Of a stretch of DNA of 64,000 nucleotides, positions 55,999-64,000 are shown one piece after another. The stretch lies in the NCBI GenBank assembly GCA_036924085.1, contig JAVGWX010000019.1:4239641-4303640 (forward strand), given 5' to 3'. The notes under the pieces were generated by a model. It was not told the origin of the DNA. It did no database searches and saw nothing but the letters and a program-made list of their open reading frames with translations. This DNA is from Ariolimax columbianus (taxonomy: Eukaryota; Mollusca; Gastropoda; Stylommatophora; Arionidae). How positions within the stretch are numbered: position 1 is the stretch's first letter; each line of letters starts with the position of its first letter. The translations under genes and the position numbers were made by a program.

Positions 55999-56499
55999 GC
56001 GGATGACGCGCAATAAAGATAAGGGGAAACTATCTGATAGGCAAATCAACAAAAATGAGAGCCTTAAAAAGAATACGGTCATGTCCCCTTAGTTCTTCAC
56101 ACTTACAAAAACCAGCATCATCATTGTTATGTGAGGTGGCGACTATGTTCGTCGATAACTTCCTGTCCCGAGTTTTGTTTATCAATTCTTCCGCTGTCGT
56201 TCTCTGTGTTTGTTATTAAATCATCCAACCCTCTGTCTTCGTCTTACGTTAATCCTTTTCCCAGCAACTTTACCCGTTCTCAAGTGTCGTCTAACCATAA
56301 TCTTCCCATAAAATGTCCATAAAACTATGACAGCTGATGTGTTTTCAAGTGTGAAAGAAGTTCATGGCATGTCATAGCCCCTTCTCTCCATGACACAAGA
56401 ATCCTATCCATTATCACTGCTCTACGAAGCTGAAACTGTTGCAAATTATCGAAGGTTAATTAAATCGTAAATCTTGAGATTTGTGAAACAAAACCAATT
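55999..56499. other. Unassigned spacer
   Basis: No feature recognised. Confidence 0.35.
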
Positions 56500-57300
56500 G
56501 ACACCGTAATCTTCTCAGATCTACAGTTTGCGTGTTGCGATTGACAGGACTTTGGCATCAATGTTCATGGCAAACGTATCAATCAACTTCGATTCAGGGA
56601 TGACATAGTGCTGATTTCAGAGTCGGCCGCAGAAGCGAAAAAAAGAGGGAAAGAGAGCAGGGATAAGAAATGAATATCTCCAAGACCAAAATCATGAGAA
56701 ACTGTTTCGCTCATTGTAACCCAGTCATCGTGGGTGTGCAGCACGAGTAAGACGTTGAGGAACACTGCTGTCTTGGAGGCCTCTTCGACATGCAGAATCG
56801 TGTCGAATTAACAAGGCATCGCCGTGCTGGCTGGGCGCCTGTCTCGTCCGTACAGACATCCCTGAAATGTTACCGGAATCATACCATACACGCTTCTCAT
56901 TTCAACTCCACCGTGCTCCCTGCAATGTGCTATTCTTCTGAAGCATGGACACTTACAAAAGCAACGGAGAACAAACTGTGATTGAGGTAGTACTATTTTA
57001 CGAGCTGAATGGTCAACCTAACTCTCTGCAACTAGTACATGGTGGACCCAAACAATTCCGACCTGGGGTAGTTATCATCGGCAAGTGATACATTTGTTCA
57101 CATAAACAAGGCAATAGATCCATGGACAGGCTACCCTCATAAGAAAGGATTCATTTCGGAGCACGCAGACAGCAGTCTGGTATCCACGAGGCGGAAAAGA
57201 TGGCTGGGTAAACGCATTTGTTCTCCACTACAAGATCCACAATACGTCAACAGGAAAGCGAATCGTCCATTGGACCTCCATAGCCCGGGATAAAGATTGT
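56500..57300 (+). mobile_element. LINE RT/thumb relic
   Basis: Frames read RINQLRFRDDIVLISESAAEA (RDD where FADD is expected; about 56573-56635), MNISKTKIM, ELTRHRRAGWAPVSSVQTSL and NSTVLPAMCYSSEAWTLTKA (about 56800-56975). Clearly a LINE, heavily decayed beyond 57000. Confidence 0.65.
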
Positions 57301-57339
57301 TGGATACATCTCTCAATCAGGGGCTCGTCATCAAGTGAT

Positions 57340-58185
57340 GTTAGGTCTCGCTCCTCTGTCTCAGCTTTTAATGAGGTAAGGTGACCAGTTCACGTCTCTC
57401 TCCTCTGTCTCAGCTTCAAGTGAGGTAAGGTGACCAGCTCCCCGTCTGTCTCCACTGTCTCAGCTTTAAGTGAGGTAAGGTGACCAGTTCCCCGTCTCTC
57501 TCCTCTGTCTCAGCTTTTAGTGAGGTAAGGTGACCAGCTCCCCGTCTGTCTCCGCTTTCTCAGCTTTTAGTGAAGCAAGGTAACCAGTTCCCCGTCTCTC
57601 TCCTCTGTCTCAGCTTTAAGTGAGGTAAGGTGACCAGTTCCCGTCTCTCTCCTATGTCTCAGCTTTAAGTGAAGTAAGGTGACCAGTTCCCGTCTCTCTC
57701 CTCTGTTTCAGCTTTTAGTGAGGTAAGGTGACCAGTTCCCCGTGTCTCTCCTCTGTCTCAGCTGTTAATGAGGTAAGGTGACCAGCTCCCCGTCTGTCTC
57801 CACTGTCTCAGCTTTAAGTGAGGTAAGGTGACCAGTTCCCCGTCTCTCTCCTGTCTCAGCTTTTAGTGAGGTAAGGTGACCAGTTCTCCGTCTCTCTCCT
57901 CTGTCTCAGATTTAAATGAGGTAAGGTGACCAGTTCCCGTCTCTCTCCTCTGTATCAGCTTTAAGTGAGGTTAGGTGACTAGTTCTCCGTCTCTCTCCTA
58001 TATCTCAGCTTCAAGTGAGGTAAGGTGACTAGTTCCCCGTCTCTCTCCACTGTCTCAGCTTTTAGTGAGGTAAGGTGACCAGCTCCCCGTCTGTCTCCAC
58101 TTTCTCAGCTTTTAGTGAAGCAAGGTGACCAGTTCCCGTTTCTCTCCTATGTCTCAGCTTTAAGTGAGGTAAGGTGACCAGTTCT
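57340..58185 (+). repeat. About 50-bp minisatellite built from splice-site-like words, about 17 copies
   Basis: The unit contains CTCTCTCCTCTGTCTCAG (a polypyrimidine tract plus AG, like a 3' splice site), then CTTTTAGTGAG, then GTAAGGTGACC (like a 5' splice site). Most copies keep both words. Confidence 0.9.
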
Positions 58186-58815
58186 ATGTCTCGGGTCTGT
58201 GTCATTTCTAATGGTGTCATGTAGCCAGTCTTCCTGTTCACGACTCACAAACACAAAAGTCTACCAGTTATCATTTTCAACATACTGTAAGTCATCTATA
58301 ATGTATACATTTTCATTCTTCCGAAAAGTTTATTCACACCAAAAGTTTACCAAATGGCTTTAAAATTCACAATCTGTTTTGTCCATTGTCATGGCTTAAA
58401 TGTTTACATTGTTTTTCCTGTCTAAGGGTTACATCCACAAATGTTTACCAATGACCTCTGACATGTACTAGTCAATATACTACTGTCTCACGCTGTGACG
58501 TCGAAGTCTATTCTCAGACATGCCATTTGCTACGACCAAATCAACCTCTCCTGTACGGCCTTATCCAAGTGGTTATCTCAACATGTATCTGTTGACTCAG
58601 TATTATGGGCATGTGAAGAAAAGTGCTCTCTGGACATATGAGGGAGAAATGGTTATGAAAAGATGAGATGCAAGAGAGATATGGGAATACATATACATTC
58701 AAAATACATGGAAATAGAGCAGATAGATTAACACAGATATATTTAAGAAGAGAATGGGTACTGAGATATGATAATAATAGTAAATAAAATATCGGCAGAA
58801 TAAAGACAGAACATT
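58186..58815. other. Unassigned spacer
   Basis: Noncoding. TTTATT at 58327 could be a poly-A signal (AATAAA) on the minus strand for the IQ gene, but it lies over 800 bp past the stop, so this is weak. Confidence 0.3.
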
Positions 58816-58828
58816 AGATACAAAACAC

Positions 58829-58991
58829 TTCTGTCGAAGACGGATGTGTCGGACCGAAAGGTGCAAATATCGCAGTCAATTTGTAAACTAGCGACACAAC
58901 ACATTCCATTCTCTGGACTACATCCTGCTACTTGCAAAGCCCTGTTCAGGGCTTGGTAGCTGGAGATTGAGAACGAACATAGAAGAGAAGA
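58829..58991 (+). mobile_element. Retroposon family A, 5'-truncated, perfect 13-bp duplication
   Basis: The 3' half of family A. AGATACAAAACAC flanks it at 58816-58828 and 58992-59004. It probably lies in the 3'UTR or downstream flank of the IQ gene. Confidence 0.88.
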
Positions 58992-59172
58992 AGATACAAA
59001 ACACAAACATGATGAAGAAACATATAAATAGGCTCACATACACACATTTCTTCACATGATTAACATATACTCCAAGGTTGGTTATTCCATCACCATGAAC
59101 TTTGACCAATGTTCAAAAAATGTAACCTTGACTCTTTAACTTCTCGAAATAACCCTTAAAAAAATGCTACAT

Positions 59173-59811
59173 TTAATCTTGTTCATCCTCAAATCGATGT
59201 CCCTCCTTTTCTTCCGCGTCCTCTTTGTCGTCGTGTGTCTGGTCGTCTTCTTTCCCACTTTCCTCATCAGTCTCAAACTCTTTCCTTGTCTTCATTCCTC
59301 TAAATCCTCGCTGGATTGTCACCGCAGCTTTGTCTCTACTATCGTCATTCTCAGCCGTTTCATCTCCTACCTCATCCACAGCATTTTCACCTGGCTGTAA
59401 TTGGCCTTGACCTTCAACCTCATCATCTTCCTTAGCCGTCGTGTCAGCTACCCTTGATGCCTCCTCCTGTGCCAACATCTGTTTCCTGGCCATAAAACCC
59501 TTGAACCCAGCCTGGAGCTTAATCGTTGCCTTCTGAACCTCTGGGTCTGTCAGATCAATGTCAACTTCCTCCTCCTCGTTCACTGGCTCTTTTTTGTCAT
59601 CGTCATTATCTTCATGAGTACTAGCAGCCTCCGGTGACTGGTTCTCTGTGGTAGGATTCATGGACTTGCGAGTCGTATAGCCCCTGAAAGCTGCCTGGAT
59701 CTTGACTGCCGCCCCGTCAGTCTGTGTGTCATCTTGGTCAGCGACATCATTATTTTCTGGAATGTTCTGCTCTTCTGCGTGCTTCTCTTCTGCGTGCTTC
59801 TCTTCAGCTTT
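59173..59811 (-). CDS. Terminal exon of an IQ-motif (calmodulin-binding) protein
   Basis: On the minus strand an acceptor (TTTTTAACAG|AAAGCT) at 59811 opens a 212-codon exon in phase 0 that ends with TAA at 59173. Three IQ motifs are visible: AAVKIQAAFRGYTTRK (exon residues about 34-49), ATIKLQAGFKGFMARKQ (about 93-109) and AAVTIQRGFRGMKTRKE (about 162-178). They match the short A-x-x-IQ-x-x-FRG-x-x-x-R form found in neuromodulin/GAP-43 and SP17-type proteins. Linkers are strongly acidic (Glu/Asp runs). Such motifs bind calmodulin, often Ca2+-free, near membranes or in cilia and sperm tails (family knowledge). An internal Met (59661) is not the start, because the first IQ motif lies upstream of it. 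The 5' exons lie right of the window, so the exact orthologue cannot be named. The exon also contains a short direct duplication (EEKHA twice, then EEQ). Confidence 0.8.
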   Translation of the reverse strand, partial: KAEEKHAEEKHAEEQNIPENNDVADQDDTQTDGAAVKIQAAFRGYTTRKSMNPTTENQSPEAASTHEDNDDDKKEPVNEEEEVDIDLTDPEVQKATIKLQAGFKGFMARKQMLAQEEASRVADTTAKEDDEVEGQGQLQPGENAVDEVGDETAENDDSRDKAAVTIQRGFRGMKTRKEFETDEESGKEDDQTHDDKEDAEEKEGHRFEDEQD

Positions 59812-59814
59812 CTG

Positions 59815-60585
59815 TTAAAAATAAATAAAGCTGATTTTATGTTTTGCAAATTATTATCAAGTCATATATTTGTTATCATTGTCATACGAACATCACTACT
59901 CCCATATGTCACAATATCGTTACCATTAATGTCACTATAATAACTTTTGCCACATTACCATCGTAATCAGTGTTTCCAAGATCACAGTTTGTCACATTAC
60001 CAACAATATTCTTACAACTACAATCACAAATGTCACCGCAATCACAACTTGATATTTTTGTTAAGTCACCAGCATCTATCCTCTTTCATTTCCCGTTTGT
60101 TTAATTAACATATGCACTAATGTTCCTCGCACCATTTTTGGTTATATTACTATCAGTGCCAAATTTATCACGATCACCATTTGTTATTTTAACATACTCA
60201 CTAATGTCACTAAAAATCATCTTTTGACAAAATATTATCAACATCTATACTCCAACAAATAGTTTTTGTCACATTGTCTCCGTCATCAATGTCACCAGAA
60301 TCATAATTTGTTACAATTCGATCGTCCCAATATTTTAGTAAAATCACAATTCGACTCATTATCATCAATGTCACTACAACCCAAATAACCATTTGTCACA
60401 TTACAATATTTCAAGCTTAAATGAAATAACAGTTTATCATTGTGTCACTGTCACCAGTTTCATGAACATTGTCCTTTTTCATTTTACCACCTGTACCACT
60501 ACAATTACATTTTGTTACATTACCTTTAACATCACATAAACCACCAAAATCACATTACCACAATCATCAATGTCACCACACTCGT
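59815..60585. other. AT-rich intronic sequence of the IQ gene
   Basis: Lies upstream of the acceptor at 59811. ATCATCAATGTCACTACAA-like words recur irregularly (a decayed repeat of about 60 bp). No exon seen. Confidence 0.45.
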
Positions 60586-60589
60586 AAGT

Positions 60590-61525
60590 TTTCCCACTAC
60601 TTTCTCTCACACATATTAACACAATTGTCAGTTTTCCCACTACTTTCTCTCACACATATTAACACACTCGTAAGTTTTCCCACTACTTTCTCTCACACAT
60701 ATTAACACAATTGTCAGTTTTCCCACTACTTTCTCTCAAACATATTAACACAATTGTCAGTTTTCCCACTACTTTCTCTCACACATATTAACACAATTGT
60801 CAGTTTTCCCACTACTTTCTCTCACACATATTAACACAATTGTCAGTTTTCCCACTACTTTCTCTCACACATATTAACACAATTGTCAGTTTTCCCACTA
60901 CTTTCTCTCACACATATTAACACAATTGTCAGTTTTCCCACTACTTTCTCTCACACATATTAACACAATTGTCAGTTTTCCCACTACTTTCTCTCACACA
61001 TATTAACACAATTGTCAGTTTTCTCACTACTTTCTCTCACACATATTAACACCATTGTCAGTTCTCCCATTACTATCTGCACTCTTACTAACACGATTGT
61101 CAGTTCTCCCATTACTATCTGCACTCTTACTAACACAATTGTCAGTTTTCCCACTACTTTCTCTCACACATATTAACACCATTGTCAGTTTTCCCACTAC
61201 TTTCTCTCACACATATTAACACAATTGTCAGTTTTCCCACTACTTTCTCTCAAACATATTAACACAATTGTCAGTTTTCTCACTACTTTCTCTCACACAT
61301 ACTAACACAATTGTCAGTTCTCCCATTACTATCTGCACTCTTACTAACACGATTGTCAGTTCTCCCATTACTATCTGCACTCTTACTAACACGATTGTCA
61401 GTTCTCCCATTACTATCTGCACTCTTACTAACACGATTGTCAGTTCTCCCATTACTATCTGCACTCTTACTAACACGATTGTCAGTTCTCCCATTACTAT
61501 CTGCACTCTTACTAACACGATTGTC
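60590..61525 (+). repeat. Interleaved 43-bp and 42-bp minisatellite families
   Basis: The 43-bp unit is TCAGTTTTCCCACTACTTTC plus TCTCACACATATTAACACAATTG. The 42-bp unit is TCAGTTCTCCCATTACTATC plus TGCACTCTTACTAACACGATTG. They alternate in blocks: 43-bp to 61060, 42-bp, 43-bp again, then five 42-bp units from 61310. Confidence 0.92.
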
Positions 61526-61664
61526 ATTTGTCACAATATCCGTAACATTATTTGCATCACATTAACAATATCCGAAGTGTCATTAACATATGACGTCAAA
61601 TGTGGCGTGACAAAGGACAACATATACAAACCCGAGAAAGTCTTATAAACAGTAGTCACCAAGA

Positions 61665-61945
61665 AAGTCAGACATGCTCTATTGTAAAGCTGAGTGTGTA
61701 TGTATGTCAGTATATATTGTAAAGCTGAGTGTGTTTGTCATGCTTTATTGTAAAGCTGAGTGTGTGTCATTCTCTATTGTAAAGCTGAGTGTGTGCCATG
61801 CTCTATTATAAGGCTGAGTATACGTGTGTGTCATGCTCTTTTGTAAAGCTGAGTGTGTATGATGCTCTATTGTAAAGCTGAGTGTGCATGTGCAATGCTC
61901 TTTTGTAAAGCTGAGTGTGTGTCATGCTCTAATTTAAAGCTGAAA
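61665..61945 (+). repeat. About 29-33-bp tandem repeat, about 9 copies
   Basis: The unit is ATTGTAAAGCTGAGTGTGTG plus TCATGCTCT, diverged. Confidence 0.85.
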
Positions 61946-62455
61946 CATAAGACACATCGCCAGGTACTCTAATGCCCTCTTAAGTCCCCCTAAATGTTTA
62001 GTTCAATACTCGACATTGCACAAGACTGTGTACACATGTTACCCCTGTAGCCGGTAAAGGGTCATCAACTGTTTAGTGTCCGCCTGGGTGGGGACGAAAG
62101 CCACCAGACACCTCAGCATTATCTACACTTACCAGAAGTGTATTCTTACAATTCCCGGCCACCTTGTGTATGACCTCTCCGTTTTATTTCCAGTCAGCAT
62201 CTGGCCCAACCGGTCGCTTAGACAGACTGGGTCCATGATCAGATAAGTTGACCATTTTTTTCCTTATATGTTCATTTGTTAGTTCAGTATTTTTGTCCCT
62301 GATGAAGGCCTATTGGTCGTAACGTAGGTTTTGTTTGTGTTCTCGTCTCGGTGCGGTATCTGACCATACTAATTTTTAAATTTTGATTAAACTCAACCGT
62401 AATCAACTTTTACAATTTTTGTTCATGTTTTTTCCTCATTCTTACAACTCCCTAA
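61946..62455. other. Unassigned spacer
   Basis: No ORF or known repeat recognised. Confidence 0.35.
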
Positions 62456-62459
62456 TATG

Positions 62460-62720
62460 AACAGGTCTCAAACGACGAATTGTCCTTAAAAACGAGGCAT
62501 GGCGGCATATTCACCATTCTAAACCGTCGCCGTTTCGCCTTATTTGGACATGTGGCCCGCCTTGCCGATGATATTTCCACCAACCAGCTCTTGAAGCAGG
62601 CATGGACATCAAGGAAGGGAAGTGACCATCTTCTTCATCGTCTCGCCCCTATGGACATCCACGCACTAGCTGGTTCGGCCAAATCGGAATGATATCATCC
62701 TCACTGCGTGCAGCCTAGAT
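62460..62720 (+). mobile_element. LINE C-terminal relic
   Basis: The frame ILNRRRFALFGHVARLADDI, then STNQLLKQAWTSRKG, matches the RRRLxLFGHVARL...NQ block of the post-RT region of another LINE type. A stop is at 62690. Confidence 0.6.
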
Positions 62721-62774
62721 CTCAGCCTCTCGTCGTGCTCATGGAGGCTTGGAGTGACGTCCCCCTGCCTAAGC

Positions 62775-64000
62775 GACCTACACCTACCTACCTCTACCTA
62801 CACCTACCTACCTCTACCTAACTACACATACCTACCTCTACCTACACCTACCTACCTCTACCTATCTACACCTACCTACACCTACCTACCTCTACCTACA
62901 CCTACCTACCTCTACCTACACCTACCTACCTCTACCTACACCTACCTACCTCTACCTACACCTACCTACACCTACCTACCTCTACCTACACCTACCTACC
63001 TCTACCTACACCTACCTACACCTACCTACCTCTACCTACACACCTCTACCTAACTACACCTACCTACCTCTAACTACACCTACCTACCTCTACCTACACC
63101 TACCCACCTCTACCTAACTACACCTACCCACCTCTACCTAACTACACCTACCTACCTCTACCTACACCTACCTACCTCTACCTAACTACACCTACCTACA
63201 CCTACCTACCTTTACCTACACCTACCTACACCTACCTACCTCTACCTACACCTACCTACCTCTACCTACACCTACCTACCTCTACCTACACCTACCTACC
63301 TCTACCTACACCTACCTACCTCTACCTACACCTACCTACCTCTACCTAACTACGCATACCTACCTCTACCTACACCTACCTACCTCTACCTAACTACACC
63401 TACCTACCTCTACCTAACTACACATACCTACCTCTACCTATCTACACCTACCTACCTCTACCTATCTACACCTACCTACCTCTACCTACACATACCTACC
63501 TCTACCTACACCTACCTACCTCTACCTATCTACACCTACCTACCTCTACCTACACATACCTACCTCTACCTACCTCTACCTACCTCTACCTACCTCTACC
63601 TACACCTACCTACCTCTACCTACACCTACCTACCTCTACCTACACCTACCTACCTCTAACTACACCTACCTACCTCTACCTAACTACACATACCTACCTC
63701 TAACTACACCTACCTACCTCTACCTACACATACCTACCTCTACCTACACCTACCTACCTCTACCTACACCTACCTACCTCTAACTACACCTACCTACCTC
63801 TACCTAACTACACCTACCTACCTCTACCTATCTACACCTACCTACCTCTACCTACACATACCTACCTCTACCTACACCTACCTACCTCTACCTATCTACA
63901 CCTACCTACCTCTACCTACACCTACCTACCTCTAACTACACCTACCTGCCTCTACCTACACCTACCTACCTCTACCTACACCTACCTACCTCTAACTACA
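62775..64000 (+). repeat. (CTACCT)/(CTACAC)-type array running off the right edge
   Basis: TACCTACCTCTACCTACACC words repeat with a 10-18-bp rhythm for more than 1.2 kb and continue to the last base. Confidence 0.95.

Overview
This is nuclear DNA from an animal, most likely a lophotrochozoan and probably a mollusc. The support is spliced coding exons with GT-AG junctions, many degraded non-LTR retrotransposons (LINEs, two of them ending in a C2H2 zinc finger), tRNA-derived SINEs and very many minisatellites. The mollusc assignment is an inference from the repeat style; no species marker is visible. No bacterial operon, CRISPR array, rRNA gene or convincing functional tRNA gene is present.

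Host genes. Both supported genes lie on the minus strand. (1) At the left edge, a coding start exon (8912-8855) and a large second exon (2788-1605) join in frame across a 6.1-kb intron; the gene then runs off the left edge after a strong splice donor. Its first 414 residues begin with an N-myristoylation-type terminus and carry four evenly spaced copies of a tyrosine motif (Y-[DE]-x-I followed by acidic and Asn residues) in Lys/Glu-rich sequence, then YLNA and IYAVP. I do not recognise the family; the arrangement suggests a membrane-tethered phosphotyrosine docking protein. (2) Near the right edge, a last exon (59811-59173) encodes three IQ (calmodulin-binding) motifs in acidic sequence; its 5' exons lie beyond the window.

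Mobile DNA. At 10.9-15.0 kb three LINEs are nested: an old plus-strand reverse transcriptase (RT) fragment is split by a minus-strand RNase H-type LINE, which is itself split by a young plus-strand LINE with an intact 826-residue endonuclease-tail/RT/zinc-finger ORF. Both insertions have target-site duplications, and removing each insert restores the reading frame. Other LINE pieces lie at 6.3, 7.5, 19.95-22.4, 22.6-23.7, 29.5-30.65, 32.6-33.5, 34.45-35.25, 36.4-36.95, 40.25-40.65, 47.7-48.1, 50.3-50.75, 56.5-57.3 and 62.45-62.7 kb. A GAA-tailed retroposon has three copies with perfect duplications of 9, 11 and 13 bp. A hAT-like element lies at 16.27-17.87 kb and contains a possible Helitron 3' end.

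Tandem repeats. By my rough count about 30% of the window is tandem repeats, with units from 4 bp to about 158 bp. The largest are a 15-bp satellite (40.8-43.2 kb), a 39-bp hairpin unit (24.8-26.6 kb), a 26-bp unit (2.85-4.43 kb), 28-30-bp units (37.4-38.6 kb) and a (CTACCT)-like array that runs off the right edge. Several units are multiples of 3 and create long meaningless open frames. The remaining intervals are noncoding spacer in which I recognise nothing, except a compact cluster of perfect CRE and DR1 sites at 34.19-34.25 kb.
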